The position numbers and the translations under genes are program-made. Below are positions 34,755 to 45,363 of a stretch of 64,000 nucleotides of DNA, one piece after another. Within the stretch, counting starts at the first letter, position 1. Each line of letters begins with the position of its first letter. The stretch is from Bradyrhizobium tropiciagri. Lineage in GTDB: Bacteria > Pseudomonadota > Alphaproteobacteria > Rhizobiales > Xanthobacteraceae. Location: contig NZ_JAFCKF010000007.1 in the NCBI RefSeq assembly GCF_018130545.1, positions 310,001 through 374,000 of the forward strand. The letters run 5' to 3'. The notes under the pieces are model-generated. The model did no database searches. It had not been told where the DNA came from and saw nothing but the letters and a program-made list of their open reading frames with translations.

Positions 34755-37538
34755 ATGGCCAGCGGAAGCGATCGTGCGATCGAACGGACGCTGCGGGGAA
34801 CCCACTCCGCAAGCGATCGCACAGGCATGCACCTGCAGCCGGCCGCGCTGAGTGCGAAGCTAGCCGTACCTCTGTCTACAGGCGACGCGATCGAACGCAC
34901 GGACCTGTCGCAAAGAGTGCTAGCGGCGACCTCGGCACGTATCGTCTTGTTGCGGGCGCCGGCGGGCTTTGGCAAAACTACGTTGATGCTTGAGGTCCGG
35001 CGGAGATTGGAGGCATCGGCTATCCCGACGGCGTGGTTGACATTGGACCCGGCAGATAACGATGTCGGCCGTTTCTTGTACGCCGTACGAGCTGCACTAA
35101 CGCCACTGATTTCGGGCCTCTCGAATGCTGCGCGTGACGCGGTTGGTCCAGACGAGGTGGCCCTGGGACTTATCGATGCAATCGCCGGCCATCAAGCGCC
35201 ATTCGCACTGTTCCTCGATGATTTCGAAACTGTGCAGGGAGCTGCAGTGCTGGGTTTGGTTCGTGAGTTGATCAGCCATCTCCCAGCCGGTGCCCGCATA
35301 GTGATAGGCTCGCGCAACGTTCCGGAGCTTGGTCTGGGCCGCTTGCGGGCACACGGCAAGCTGTTCGAGATCGAACCTACACATCTTCGCTTTACAATCG
35401 AGGAAGCGGACTTCTATCTGCGTGATCGCAGAAGATTGGCTCTGTCCTATGACGACGTTGTGCGGCTGCATCGCAGCACCGAGGGATGGGTTGCAGCGCT
35501 CTGGCTCGCATCCGTTTCGCTGGAGAATCGACAGGATCCCCGTCAATTCATTGCGGGTTTTACCGGGGCGAATACCGCGATTGTCGAATATCTTTTGGAC
35601 GACGTTCTTTCTCGACAGGACGAAAGAACCCGTCTTTTCTTGCTCCGAACCAGTATTGTTGCAGATCTCATTCCAACCCTATGTGATCGTCTGGACGACG
35701 CGACGGACAGCCTGGACGTACTATCGCGGCTGGAACGTGAGCACCTGTTTCTGATCCCTATTCAGGGGGACAGTCCCAGGTGGCGCCATCACAGCATGTT
35801 TGGTGAATTTCTTCGCGTGCAGCTTAAGCAGCAGTATCCCGACGAAGTTCCGGCTCTACATCGGGCAGCCGCCAAGTGGTATCTTGAACAGGACCGCCCT
35901 ATCGCCGCGATCGAACACAGGCTTGCGGCTGGACAAGCTGATGAAGTTCTGCCGTTGCTCGCGCGACACGCCGAACAACTGCTCAATCGAGGGCGTGTAC
36001 GCCTACTGGTGCGTTGGCTTGACCCTTTGCTTGAGCGAGGCCTGCTCCAGAATTGGCCGATGTTGCAGTTGGTTCACGCTTGGGCGGTCTTGCTCGGCCG
36101 AGGCCCGCGAGCCGCCGCGCCGCTTCTCGAGCGTCTTGACCAAGAAGAGCGTCCGGGGAGTGTCATGGATGCACACCGTCGTGCGCTTCGCCTGCTTTTC
36201 TTGGTCCTGCTCGACCGCACGGACGAGGCGAGAGAGCTTGCGGCGACCCTCGTGCGCGAAGTGCCTGGTCGCGTGGCGTTCGTGCGTGGGTTCGCTGAGG
36301 TGACTTTGGCCAATTTGGCGATGATTTCAGGCGAATACCAGGAAGCACTGAAACTCGCCGACGTCGCACGAAGCCACGAGCCGGACAATGCAAGCGGTAT
36401 GATGCTCGCCCTCTCGGAGGCCGCTGAAGGAGCCGTTGACCTGACGCAGGGTCGGTTGCGAAAGGCCACGGCGCATCTCCGGCTTGCGGTTCGCGTAGGG
36501 ACTGACGAAGTTTCCGGCGCGACCAACGGCAACGCCCTGGCCGGGGTGCTACTGGCTGAAGCGCTCTATGAGGCCAATCAACTTGTACAAGCGGAGCGCC
36601 TGCTGACGGTCTACATTCCACTCATCCGAGCGGTCGGCATTCCCGATCAATTGATTGTTGCACATACGATCATGGCACGTATCGCCTGGCGCAGCGGAGA
36701 TCAGGACAGGGCGCAGCAATTGCTTGCTGAGCTGGAGTTGGCTGGACACCGCGAAAATCTCACCCGCGTGGTAGCCAGCGCCAGACTTGAACGGGCAAGG
36801 ATGCTGACCATACAGGGGCGCATTGACCTTGCGAAAAGAGAGATCGAACGTTGCGCCGATACGGCGTTGTGGGACCGGCTCAACCGTCTTTCGCTGCGGG
36901 CCAACGAGGTAGAAACATACGAGCTGGGCGAAGCTCGTTGCGCGGTCCGGGGGTCCCAACCCGGTGCTGTAATCAACCGATTGCGCGCGGAGCTGGATGC
37001 TGCAGAAAGGGCGCAACGAGCGCGACGGGCGCTCACGCTACGGCTCATTCTGGCACAGGCCCACTACCGGGCTCGCCAGCCAAATAAAGCCATGCGGATT
37101 CTATCCAAGGCGGTCTGCTTCGCCGCAACCGAGGGATATCAAACTGCATTGCAGGATGAGGGACCACTCTTGCTCGACATGTTGCGCGAACTGCGGAAAA
37201 CGCCCGACGTTCTCGGCAGCGGCACAGCGCCCTCAGTCGATGTTCTGTCTTTCATGGACAGGGTTCTCGGAGAACCCTCTCCAGTACCAGTGGCAAGTCC
37301 TCCAGGCGAAACCGTCACAATAGACGCGGCGACGTCAGAATCCTTTTCCCTGACGCGCAAGGAATTGAAATTGCTCGCACTCGCCGCGGATGGTCTATCT
37401 AACAATGAATTGGCCGAACGGCTCTTCGTAGCAGAGACAACCGTTAGGACACATCTGCGCAACATCAACGCGAAGCTCGGAACGCGCAGTCGGGTGGAGG
37501 CAATCGCCGTCGCCCGAAGATACGGGTTATTCCGCTAG
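34755..37538 (+). CDS. MalT-like LuxR-family transcriptional regulator
   Basis: A 927-residue STAND-type activator (LAL class). The P-loop PAGFGKTT is at 69-76 with Walker B-like FALFLDDFE. A long TPR-like helical region spans ~420-840. The C-terminal LuxR helix-turn-helix is FSLTRKELKLLALAADGLSNNELAERLFVAETTVRTHLRNINAKL. Family members oligomerise with ATP and an inducer to activate catabolic operons. It sits inside the catabolic gene series, 56 bases after the thiolase, so it probably controls it. An internal ATG at 34827 is an alternative start. Confidence 0.88.
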   Translation: MASGSDRAIERTLRGTHSASDRTGMHLQPAALSAKLAVPLSTGDAIERTDLSQRVLAATSARIVLLRAPAGFGKTTLMLEVRRRLEASAIPTAWLTLDPADNDVGRFLYAVRAALTPLISGLSNAARDAVGPDEVALGLIDAIAGHQAPFALFLDDFETVQGAAVLGLVRELISHLPAGARIVIGSRNVPELGLGRLRAHGKLFEIEPTHLRFTIEEADFYLRDRRRLALSYDDVVRLHRSTEGWVAALWLASVSLENRQDPRQFIAGFTGANTAIVEYLLDDVLSRQDERTRLFLLRTSIVADLIPTLCDRLDDATDSLDVLSRLEREHLFLIPIQGDSPRWRHHSMFGEFLRVQLKQQYPDEVPALHRAAAKWYLEQDRPIAAIEHRLAAGQADEVLPLLARHAEQLLNRGRVRLLVRWLDPLLERGLLQNWPMLQLVHAWAVLLGRGPRAAAPLLERLDQEERPGSVMDAHRRALRLLFLVLLDRTDEARELAATLVREVPGRVAFVRGFAEVTLANLAMISGEYQEALKLADVARSHEPDNASGMMLALSEAAEGAVDLTQGRLRKATAHLRLAVRVGTDEVSGATNGNALAGVLLAEALYEANQLVQAERLLTVYIPLIRAVGIPDQLIVAHTIMARIAWRSGDQDRAQQLLAELELAGHRENLTRVVASARLERARMLTIQGRIDLAKREIERCADTALWDRLNRLSLRANEVETYELGEARCAVRGSQPGAVINRLRAELDAAERAQRARRALTLRLILAQAHYRARQPNKAMRILSKAVCFAATEGYQTALQDEGPLLLDMLRELRKTPDVLGSGTAPSVDVLSFMDRVLGEPSPVPVASPPGETVTIDAATSESFSLTRKELKLLALAADGLSNNELAERLFVAETTVRTHLRNINAKLGTRSRVEAIAVARRYGLFR

Positions 37539-37565
37539 GATTAGGCCGGCACGGTTTGTGGTCGA

Positions 37566-37587
37566 AAATCGTCGCAACCGACGATTT
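37566..37587. promoter_or_regulatory. palindrome shared with the 33254 site
   Basis: AAATCGTC-GCAACC-GACGATTT, arms identical to those at 33254-33275 and extendable to ten bases per arm. It lies 27 bases after the luxR-type stop and 31 bases before the enoyl-CoA hydratase start. A trailing TTTTT also makes it a possible intrinsic terminator. Recurrence in a divergent promoter favours an operator. Confidence 0.55.
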
Positions 37588-37618
37588 TTGTACATGCCGC
37601 AACCGATACTGTGCCGGG

Positions 37619-38413
37619 ATGAACTCAACAAGCTCTTCTCTCCCCAGCGCGCTGGGGATCAAGACCACATGGGATCGTGGCGTCGCGAGGATCGAGTTCG
37701 ATCTTGCGCAACCGAAAAACAGCTTCCGGGTTTCGGATGTCGAACGGCTTGACGCCGCGTTAGATGAGGCCAAAGCGGGAGGTGCTCGCTGCATTGTGCT
37801 GCGTGGCGCACGGGGCACGTTCTCGGCTGGATGGGACGTAACCTCGATCAATCCCGCGAGCGACGATCCGATGGCGATGATCACTGACGTCGTGGCGCCA
37901 TTCTGTCGCAAGTTGCGTGCACTACCGGTGCCGACGATCTCAGCCGTGGCTGGCGTTGCCTTAGGCTTCGGTCTCGGCCTCGCATTGTGTTGCGACATAT
38001 GCGTGGTGGACGGGGATGCGCGCGTTGGCAGCCCGTTCCGTGGGATCGGCATGGTGCCAGACACCGCCACGCACTATTTCTTTCTCACTCGCCTTGGGCA
38101 GGCAAAGGCTGCCGAACTCATCTACACCGGTCGTTTGATCACTGGCGCTGAAGCGGCGCAAATTGGTTTGGTCAATCGCGCAACGGAGGTCGGTTCAGTC
38201 AATGCCGCCGTTGACGAACTCGCCCTCTCAATAGCCGAAGGTCCGACGGCTGCATTCCGGCTGAGCAAAGAGATTCTGCTGGCCGGCGGCGATTTCGGTG
38301 GAATCTTAGCTCATGAGGGCCGTCAACTCGAACGCGTGTTCGAAACCGCGGATCTCAAGGAAGGCATTCGCGCCTTTCAACAGCGCCGTGCACCAAGATT
38401 CGAAGGGTGTTGA
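37619..38413 (+). CDS. enoyl-CoA hydratase/isomerase family protein
   Basis: A 264-residue crotonase-fold enzyme. The oxyanion-hole segments are GTFSAGWDVTS and AVAGVALGFGLGLALCCD. The catalytic loop FRGIGMVPDTATHYFFLTRLG has an acidic residue (D) where PaaG-type isomerases and related hydratases carry it, and lacks the usual Glu pair of FadB-type hydratases. It could hydrate or isomerise an enoyl-CoA. ATG 37619 follows a GGG; the longer frame from 37556 crosses the palindrome and is rejected. The next gene starts 29 bases on. Confidence 0.85.
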   Translation: MNSTSSSLPSALGIKTTWDRGVARIEFDLAQPKNSFRVSDVERLDAALDEAKAGGARCIVLRGARGTFSAGWDVTSINPASDDPMAMITDVVAPFCRKLRALPVPTISAVAGVALGFGLGLALCCDICVVDGDARVGSPFRGIGMVPDTATHYFFLTRLGQAKAAELIYTGRLITGAEAAQIGLVNRATEVGSVNAAVDELALSIAEGPTAAFRLSKEILLAGGDFGGILAHEGRQLERVFETADLKEGIRAFQQRRAPRFEGC

Positions 38414-38442
38414 TCCGCTCTTTCTCACCAGGAAACACAAAT

Positions 38443-39648
38443 ATGAACGACGCATTTATTCTCGACGCAGTGCGCACTCCACGCGGCAAGGGGCGTGCGA
38501 GCGGAGCTTTGCACGAGGTCGGCCCCGCACGGCTGGCGGCGCAGACGCTGTTAGCGCTAAAGGAGCGCAACGGCTTTTCGCCGGACCAGATCGCCGACGT
38601 GATCTTAGGCTGCGGAGAGCCGTCGCTCGAGCAAGCTTCTGATATTGCAAAGGCTGCCACCTTCGCAGCGGGGTTTGCCGAGGTGCCGGGAGCTCAACTC
38701 AATCGGTTCTGTGGATCGGGGTTGGAGGCGTGCAATTTCGCGTCGGCGATGATCATCGCCGGCCAGGCCGAATTGATGATCGCTGGCGGTGTCGAAAGCA
38801 TGTCGCGCGTACCCATGTTCGCCGGAGGCGGTGCATGGGTGACAGATCCGCAGATTACGATTCCGAACCGCATCGTTCCACAGGGAGTTTCTGCAGATCT
38901 GATTGCTACTCTCTACGGCTTCACGCGTTCGGACGTCGACACCTATGCCGCTCAAAGCCAGCATCGCGCAGCCACCGCTTGGCAAGAAGGTCGATTTTCT
39001 CGTTCGATCGTCCCGGTGTGCGATGTGAACGGTCTGACGATCCTGGATCGCGACGAGCATGTACGCGCGGATACCACTGTGGCGTCGCTCGGCTCATTAG
39101 AGCCTTCATTCCAGGCGCTGGGGCGACAAATGGGCTTCGATGGAATGGCCTTGCAGCGCTACCCTGAACTTGACACCATCGAGCATGTCCACCATGCCGG
39201 GAATTCGTCGGGCATCGTCGATGGCGCCTCGGCAGTCTTGATCGGCAGCAGTACTGCCGCGGACCGGCTCGGTGTAAAGCCACGTGCACGGGTGCGTACG
39301 TTTGGAACGGTGGGCAGCGAGCCCACGATCATGCTGACCGGCCCTATACCGGCGACCGAGGCGGTGCTCAAACGTGCCGGCATGTCGGTACGCGACATTG
39401 ATCTGTTCGAATGCAACGAAGCTTTCGCGGCTGTCGTACTCCGCTTCATTCAAGCCCTGAACATTCCGTTGGATAAAGTCAACGTCAACGGCGGCGCAAT
39501 TGCCATGGGACATCCGCTTGGAGCGACCGGCGCGATGTTGCTGGGTACTGTGTTGGATGAACTCGAACGACGCGACCTTTCCACCGGCCTGGTGACCCTC
39601 TGCATCGGCGGAGGTATGGGCATCGCAATGATCATCGAACGCGTCTGA
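38443..39648 (+). CDS. acetyl-CoA acyltransferase (thiolase)
   Basis: A 401-residue thiolase that cleaves 3-ketoacyl-CoA with CoA. The N-terminal hallmark is [12 protein letters not shown]. The nucleophile is in [15 protein letters not shown] is present, with the catalytic His in [12 protein letters not shown] and the second Cys in LCIGGGMG. It resembles FadA-like degradative thiolases. It lies 29 bases after the hydratase gene and 12 bases before the FadB-like gene, together a complete beta-oxidation set. Confidence 0.92.
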   Translation: MNDAFILDAVRTPRGKGRASGALHEVGPARLAAQTLLALKERNGFSPDQIADVILGCGEPSLEQASDIAKAATFAAGFAEVPGAQLNRFCGSGLEACNFASAMIIAGQAELMIAGGVESMSRVPMFAGGGAWVTDPQITIPNRIVPQGVSADLIATLYGFTRSDVDTYAAQSQHRAATAWQEGRFSRSIVPVCDVNGLTILDRDEHVRADTTVASLGSLEPSFQALGRQMGFDGMALQRYPELDTIEHVHHAGNSSGIVDGASAVLIGSSTAADRLGVKPRARVRTFGTVGSEPTIMLTGPIPATEAVLKRAGMSVRDIDLFECNEAFAAVVLRFIQALNIPLDKVNVNGGAIAMGHPLGATGAMLLGTVLDELERRDLSTGLVTLCIGGGMGIAMIIERV

Positions 39649-39660
39649 GGAACCACGGAT

Positions 39661-41781
39661 ATGATTGAATACCAGCTCGATACCGACGGTGTTGCGACGT
39701 TGACCTGGAACGTCTCGGATCGACCCATGAACGTCCTTAACCAAGCGTCGATCGCAGCCTTCACCGAGGCTGTTGAGAGGGCCATCAACGACCAGAACGT
39801 GAAGGGCGTCATCGTGACGTCTTCTCGCCCCGAATTCGTCGCTGGCGGAGACCTTGATCTCATCAGAGACATACGGGATGTCCAGCAGTCGATGGAATGC
39901 TCAGGACCCATCTCACGGATTCTGCGCCGATTGGAGACGTCGAAGAAACCCTTCGTTGCGGCCATCAACGGCAGCGCACTTGGAGGCGGCTTGGAGATTT
40001 GCCTCGCATGTCACCACCGGATCGTAGCAGACGATCCGAACATCCAGCTCGGGCTACCGGAGGTCACGATTGGGTTATTGCCCGCCGCTGGTGGAACGCA
40101 ACGCCTGCCACGAATGATCGGCATCAAGAAGGCCCTGCCCTATCTCCTTGAAGGCCGAAAGGCGGATCCAGCCAAGGCGCTCGAGGCCGGAATCGTGGAC
40201 GCTATGGTGCCGTCGACCGAATTGCTCTCACGCGCCCGCGCCTGGCTTCTTTCGGCTCCTGCAGAGGCGGTGACCAAGCCATGGGACCGAAAGGATTTTC
40301 GCTTCCCCGGTGGCGCGCCACAGAGCCCAGGCTCAATACAGATATTTTTTGGTGCATCCGGAAGCCTCCTGACAAAAACCCAGGGCAACTATCCGGCGCC
40401 GGAGGCGATTCTGGCCTGCGTATACGACGGGTGTCAGGTCGATATCGATACGGGTTTGAAGATCGAGCAACGCCAATTCGCGCGGCTCGCGACCTCACCG
40501 TCGACCAAGAACATGATCCGCATCCTCTTTTACGACATGAATGATGCGAACCGGCTCGCCGGGCGTCCTAAAGAGGTGCCGAAACGCTCCTTCAAGAAGA
40601 TTGCAATTCTCGGCGCCGGCATGATGGGCGCAGGACTTGCACACGTCGCTTCGATGGCTGGTCTTGAGGTTGTGTTGCTGGATGTCAGCAAGGATGCGGC
40701 CGAAAAGGGCAAGGCATACGGCGCGAAAATTCTTGAGGGCCAGGTTGCGAGAGGACGGATCAGCGAGTCAGTGCGAGACACTGCGCTTGGGCGCGTGGTT
40801 CCCACGACGAACTATGCCGACTTATCGGACTGCGATCTGGTGATCGAAGCTGTCTTCGAGGACCGTGCGATTAAGGCTGAGGTGACGCGTAAGGCTGAGG
40901 CCGAAATTCGCGACGACGCCATCTTCGCGTCCAACACGTCCACGCTTCCCATTGGCGGCCTGGCCACGGTTTCGAAGCGCCCGGCCAGGTTCGTTGGGAT
41001 GCATTTCTTCTCGCCGGCTGAGAAGATGCCGCTGGTGGAGATCATCCGTGGTGCCGGCACAAGCGACGAAACGATCGCAGAGGCGCTCGACTTTGCGAAG
41101 CGGATTCGAAAGACGCCCATCGTTGTCAATGATTGCCCATCCTTCTACGCAAACAGAGCCTTCGCGATGTATCCCTACGAGGCGATGACGATGCTCGCGG
41201 AAGGCGTGAATCCCAATCTGATCGAAAACGCCGGTCGCATGACGGCCATGCCGATGCCACCACTGGCCCTGATCGACGAAGTCTCCGTTGAGTTACTCTA
41301 CAAGGCCATGAAACAGGCACGCGCCGATCAAGGTAACTCCTATCAGACGCAACCGCAGGACACCATTCTGATCACCATGGTCGAGCAACTTAAGAGACTT
41401 GGTCGGAAAACGGGACGCGGCTTCTACGATTACCCGTCAGACGGCGGCCGAAAGCTATGGACTGGGCTTGCGGACCATTTCCCACTGGCGACGAGGCAGC
41501 CGAACGTCGAGGAGGTTCGCGAGCGCCTCATGTATTCACAATCACTCGAGGCGGCCCGTTGCGTTGCCGAAGGAATCGTTAGTGTTCGCGACGCGGATAT
41601 CGGTTCGCTGCTAGGTTGGGGTTTCCCGTCGTTCCTTGGTGGCGTGTTGGGTCAGATCGACACGGTCGGCCTTCCACGCATGATCGCGGCTTGCGATCGT
41701 CTGGCTGAGCAGATGCCGGAACGGTACGCGGTGCCGCAGATCCTTCGCGACATGGCGGCAAGTGGCCGAACGTTTCACTAA
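39661..41781 (+). CDS. FadB/FadJ-like bifunctional enoyl-CoA hydratase / 3-hydroxyacyl-CoA dehydrogenase
   Basis: A 706-residue fusion. The N-terminal crotonase domain (1-~190) carries both catalytic glutamates: E112 in [10 protein letters not shown] and E134 in [17 protein letters not shown]. An NAD-binding Rossmann domain starts at [11 protein letters not shown] (~315-325). The dehydrogenase His is H448 in [17 protein letters not shown], with two C-terminal helical domains following. It should hydrate enoyl-CoA and oxidise 3-hydroxyacyl-CoA. It is 12 bases from the thiolase stop, the fadBA-like partnership. Confidence 0.93.
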   Translation: MIEYQLDTDGVATLTWNVSDRPMNVLNQASIAAFTEAVERAINDQNVKGVIVTSSRPEFVAGGDLDLIRDIRDVQQSMECSGPISRILRRLETSKKPFVAAINGSALGGGLEICLACHHRIVADDPNIQLGLPEVTIGLLPAAGGTQRLPRMIGIKKALPYLLEGRKADPAKALEAGIVDAMVPSTELLSRARAWLLSAPAEAVTKPWDRKDFRFPGGAPQSPGSIQIFFGASGSLLTKTQGNYPAPEAILACVYDGCQVDIDTGLKIEQRQFARLATSPSTKNMIRILFYDMNDANRLAGRPKEVPKRSFKKIAILGAGMMGAGLAHVASMAGLEVVLLDVSKDAAEKGKAYGAKILEGQVARGRISESVRDTALGRVVPTTNYADLSDCDLVIEAVFEDRAIKAEVTRKAEAEIRDDAIFASNTSTLPIGGLATVSKRPARFVGMHFFSPAEKMPLVEIIRGAGTSDETIAEALDFAKRIRKTPIVVNDCPSFYANRAFAMYPYEAMTMLAEGVNPNLIENAGRMTAMPMPPLALIDEVSVELLYKAMKQARADQGNSYQTQPQDTILITMVEQLKRLGRKTGRGFYDYPSDGGRKLWTGLADHFPLATRQPNVEEVRERLMYSQSLEAARCVAEGIVSVRDADIGSLLGWGFPSFLGGVLGQIDTVGLPRMIAACDRLAEQMPERYAVPQILRDMAASGRTFH

Positions 41782-41839
41782 AAAGTTGAGAGTCTGAGCG
41801 CCAAGGGGCGCCAAACTCGCCAAAAAATCGGGAGGAGTG

Positions 41840-43405
41840 ATGAATCTCCAGTCACTAGCGGACGTTCCACGTCGGCACGCAGCAACATCGCCATCACGGA
41901 TTGCACTACAGTGTGAATCACGACGTACGACCTATGGGCAATGGGACCTGATATGCAATCGCGTTGCGAATGCGCTCGAAGGTTTGGGTGCTCCGGCGGG
42001 CGCTCGCGTAGGCTATCTTGGAAAGAACTCGGACATCTTCTTTCACGCGTTGTTCGGCTGCGCGAAGATCGGGGCGGTCTTGGTTCCGATAAACTGGCGG
42101 TTGGCGCTTCCTGAAATCTGCTTCATCTTGAAGGATGCCAATTGCAAGCTGCTCTTCATTGGAGCCGAATTCGGATCCTTGATTGAAACTATCCGTCGTG
42201 AGTGTCCGGGCCTCCAGACGATCGTTGGAACGGAGGACTCTATTCCGGGTGTCACGTCATTCCACGACTGGCTCGCCGGACAGCCTGAGCTGGATCCGAG
42301 GAGGCCCATTGCGGCGGATGACGTCGTCCTCCAGCTCTACACTTCGGGTACCACCGGACTTCCAAAGGGTGCGCAGCTCACGCACCGGAATCTGTTATTT
42401 TCGACGAAGCTCAGTCAGACTGCACACTTTGGCAATTGGCGCGATGATGACATCTGCGTGCTGCCGCTGCCGCTCTTCCATGCAGGCGGGGTCGTGTTTG
42501 GTCTCAATACCCCTTGCGCGGGCGGCACTGTTATCGTGGTCCGTGAAGCGCAGCCACCTCTGATTCTCGAAGCCTTCAGGAGCGCGCCGGGCCCGGTGAC
42601 CAGACTTGGCCTAGTGCCGGCTGTCATCAAGGCGGTACTCGATCATCCCGAGTTTCCGACGATCGACTTTTCAAACTTGCGAACACTGACCTACGGTGGC
42701 TCGCCGATCACGCTCGAAGTGCTGCAAAGGGCGATTAATACCATCGGCCCAGTTTTGCTTCAGCTTTTTGGAATGACCGAGACAGCAACGGTTGGAACGG
42801 CCCTCCTGCCATCGGATCACGATCCGCAGAACACAATTCGTTTGACGTCATGCGGACGCCCACTTCCAGGGGTCGATATCCGAATCGTCGCTTCCGATGG
42901 CAAGCCGGCACAAGTGGGCAAGGCCGGTGAGGTGCGTATTCGTTGTGGCGCAGTGATGGCGGGCTATTGGAATCGTCCCGAAGCTACCGCTGCTGCGCTG
43001 AAGGGAGGGTGGTATCACACTGGTGACGTGGGATATTTCGATGCCGACGGCTATCTCTACATTCAGGATCGGCTCAAGGACATGATCATCTCAGGAGGGG
43101 AGAATGTCTATCCGGCTGAGGTCGAGCGGGTACTGATCGAACATCCTGCCGTTGCAGATGTCGCGATTTTCGGCATACCTGATGCGAAATGGGGCGAAGC
43201 GGTGAAGGCGGCCGTGGTGCTGCGGGCTGGACAGAACTTATCCCAAGACGATCTCATCGCCTTTGCCCAAAAGCAACTCGGCGCATTCAAATGTCCTAAG
43301 AGCGTCGACTTTATTGCGGAACTACCCCGGAATGCATCCGGTAAAGTGCTAAAGCGTGTGCTAAGAGAGCCGTATTGGACTGGGGTCCCCCGCAACGTGG
43401 GTTGA
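41840..43405 (+). CDS. acyl-CoA ligase (AMP-binding)
   Basis: A 521-residue ANL-family enzyme that activates a carboxylate to acyl-CoA via an acyl-adenylate. Motifs are LYTSGTTGLPKGAQLTH (P-loop), FGMTETATVG (A5) and HTGDVGYFDADGYLYIQDRLKDMI (A7-A8 hinge). The C-terminal catalytic Lys is in NASGKVLKRVLRE. ATG 41840 follows GGAGG at 41831; a GTG at 41837 is too close to that site. It closes the rightward catabolic series and converges with the TetR gene. Confidence 0.9.
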   Translation: MNLQSLADVPRRHAATSPSRIALQCESRRTTYGQWDLICNRVANALEGLGAPAGARVGYLGKNSDIFFHALFGCAKIGAVLVPINWRLALPEICFILKDANCKLLFIGAEFGSLIETIRRECPGLQTIVGTEDSIPGVTSFHDWLAGQPELDPRRPIAADDVVLQLYTSGTTGLPKGAQLTHRNLLFSTKLSQTAHFGNWRDDDICVLPLPLFHAGGVVFGLNTPCAGGTVIVVREAQPPLILEAFRSAPGPVTRLGLVPAVIKAVLDHPEFPTIDFSNLRTLTYGGSPITLEVLQRAINTIGPVLLQLFGMTETATVGTALLPSDHDPQNTIRLTSCGRPLPGVDIRIVASDGKPAQVGKAGEVRIRCGAVMAGYWNRPEATAAALKGGWYHTGDVGYFDADGYLYIQDRLKDMIISGGENVYPAEVERVLIEHPAVADVAIFGIPDAKWGEAVKAAVVLRAGQNLSQDDLIAFAQKQLGAFKCPKSVDFIAELPRNASGKVLKRVLREPYWTGVPRNVG

Positions 43406-43469
43406 GGGCGGCTCAAGTCCAATCGCCTTTGCCAAAAATAAGTTGTACGAACCCCGGCGGCACAGGTGC

Positions 43470-44105
43470 TCACGCGCCTTGCCGAAGGGCGTTCTTCTTT
43501 ACCGCTTGAGACGTGGGCATGGTAAACCCATACAAAAATAGATCTACGATCATATCAGCGAATTCGGTTGGAGTGATGCCGCCCGCCGGATCGAACCAAG
43601 TATGGCTGAAATTGAGAATGCCGAACAGCATCATCGTGTAGATCTTCTTGGTCCGCTTGACGATCTTGCCTTCCTTGTCCAGACGGATCAGGAGATCAGA
43701 CACGAGATCGACGATCTGCCGCTCAAGCGACTTGATCATGGCCTGCTCGGACTCGCTCAGGAATGTCAAATCGTTCAGGATCAGCCGCTGCTCGTTCGAC
43801 GAGAGCGCGTTAAGCTCCACGATGGCGCGGATAGCCACGCGAAACTGATCTAGCGTCGTGGACTTGCTGGCGATCGCGGTTTCGACGTCGGCAATCATCT
43901 GCCGAACATGCGCATCGAGTATAGCGAACAGGATCGCTTCCTTCGACTGGAAGTAGTGATAGAGCGCTCCTCGCGAGAGCCGACAAGCTTCAGCCAATTC
44001 AGCAATCGACGCGCGTGTGTAACCCTGCTGGGCAAATAGCTCGCATGCGGCAGTTAGAATGCCCTGCTGAATATCATCGTAATTCTCAGAACGAGTCCGC
44101 GCCAT
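43470..44105 (-). CDS. TetR family transcriptional regulator
   Basis: A 211-residue repressor. The N-terminal helix-turn-helix is ASIAELAEACRLSRGALYHYFQSKEAIL (about 33-60). The helical C-terminal domain should bind a ligand such as an acyl-CoA. It is divergent from the liv operon and convergent with the ligase, so it likely controls one or both. An inverted repeat gcccag-N6-ctgggc (44174-44191) lies in its promoter region. Confidence 0.9.
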   Translation of the reverse strand: MARTRSENYDDIQQGILTAACELFAQQGYTRASIAELAEACRLSRGALYHYFQSKEAILFAILDAHVRQMIADVETAIASKSTTLDQFRVAIRAIVELNALSSNEQRLILNDLTFLSESEQAMIKSLERQIVDLVSDLLIRLDKEGKIVKRTKKIYTMMLFGILNFSHTWFDPAGGITPTEFADMIVDLFLYGFTMPTSQAVKKNALRQGA

Positions 44106-44514
44106 CGCAGCCTTTCGTATCCGCCCACCAGCCAGGGTAGCGAAATCTAAAGATTCCCGACGTTTTGGTTACTGCCCAGACCCCACTGGGCGCAACGACA
44201 TTTGGCCGGAAATCGCGATTTTCCCTCAAAAATTATTTGAACGGCCAGCCGGATTATAATATCCTCTGAGCCAATAGCAACTTGACCGGCGGATTGCACC
44301 GCTGGCGCCGTTGGAGGGGGAGGAACATCGTGCGGAGGCCCAATTCACACATCGTTGTTGCGTCAGAAGCAGTGTCGGCCAGACCGGACAAGGTCCTGCG
44401 GCTTGCCCTGCTCCGGCGGCCTCCGCCAGCCGTCGAGAGGGCCCCAGTGTGGTCGCGAGGCGATCTTTGCCGGGCGCGACATATCTGCGCGGGCTGACCG
44501 GGTTGCCTCCAATC
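44106..44514. promoter_or_regulatory. divergent promoter region TetR / liv operon
   Basis: Contains gcccag-acccca-ctgggc (44174-44191), an aaatcg-cgattt palindrome (44210-44221) and a perfect TATAAT at 44255-44260 in AT-rich surroundings, facing the liv operon. No good -35 partner at 17 bp spacing is visible. Either palindrome could bind the TetR protein. Frames through here are upstream extensions of livF and do not look coding. Confidence 0.4.
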
Positions 44515-45363
44515 ATGACAGCCTCGCCCTCTGTTTCCCCGACCATCGATCCAACCGAATCGGCGCGCGAAAGCCTGCTCGAGTTTCGCAACGTTCGCAT
44601 CGTCTACGACAACGCGATCGAAGCGATCCGCGACGTGAGCATTGCCGTGCCGGCGAGCGGAATCGTCGCCCTGCTCGGCTCGAACGGAGCCGGCAAATCG
44701 ACACTGCTGAAGGCGATGTCCGGGATTCTCCATACCGAGGAAGGCGAGCTCGAAAACGGCTCGATCAGCTTTCGCGGCGAGAGCGTGCACCACCTTGCCC
44801 CGGACGAACTCGTCCGGCGCGGTATCGTACAGGTGCCGGAAGGCCGTCGCGTCTTCCCAGCGCTGACCATCGATGAAAACCTCCAGATGGGGGGATACAC
44901 AAAGAGCGCGGCCGAAACTCGCCAGCAACGAGAAAAGGTATTCGGGATGTTTCCCCGCCTCTACGAACGGCGCGACCAGATCGCGGGTTACATGTCCGGT
45001 GGCGAACAACAAATGCTGGCAATCGGGCGTGCACTGATGACTGGCCCGGCGCTGTTGGCGCTCGACGAGCCTTCGCTTGGGCTCGCGCCACTGATCATCG
45101 ACCGCATCTACGAAGTAATAGCGAAACTCCGCGACGAAATGAAATTGACGGTGCTGCTTGTCGAGCAGAACGCGCAGCGCGCGCTCGACATCTGCGACTA
45201 CGCCTACATCCTCGAGACCGGGCGGGTCGTGCTCGACGGCACGGCGCGCAAGCTCAGCGCCAACGAGGACGTGCAGGAATTCTATCTCGGCGTATCGGGC
45301 TCCGGTAGGAAAAGCATGCGTGACGTCAAGCACTACAAGCGGCGCAAGAGGTGGCTCTCGTGA
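44515..45363 (+). CDS. livF: branched-chain amino acid type ABC transporter ATP-binding protein LivF
   Basis: A 282-residue ATPase of a HAAT-type importer. Walker A is GSNGAGKST; the signature is YMSGGEQQMLAIGRAL; Walker B is LLALDEPSLGLAP; the H-loop position reads VEQNAQ, as typical for LivF. The C-terminus has an extra basic tail (KSMRDVKHYKRRKRW). ATG 44515 is chosen because the conserved domain begins soon after. The stop overlaps the livG start (GTGA). Confidence 0.92.
   Translation: MTASPSVSPTIDPTESARESLLEFRNVRIVYDNAIEAIRDVSIAVPASGIVALLGSNGAGKSTLLKAMSGILHTEEGELENGSISFRGESVHHLAPDELVRRGIVQVPEGRRVFPALTIDENLQMGGYTKSAAETRQQREKVFGMFPRLYERRDQIAGYMSGGEQQMLAIGRALMTGPALLALDEPSLGLAPLIIDRIYEVIAKLRDEMKLTVLLVEQNAQRALDICDYAYILETGRVVLDGTARKLSANEDVQEFYLGVSGSGRKSMRDVKHYKRRKRWLS

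Noticed and set aside
44254-45333. A 359-codon antisense frame over livF
   Set aside because: The sense strand carries complete Walker A, signature and Walker B motifs of an ABC ATPase; the antisense frame has none.
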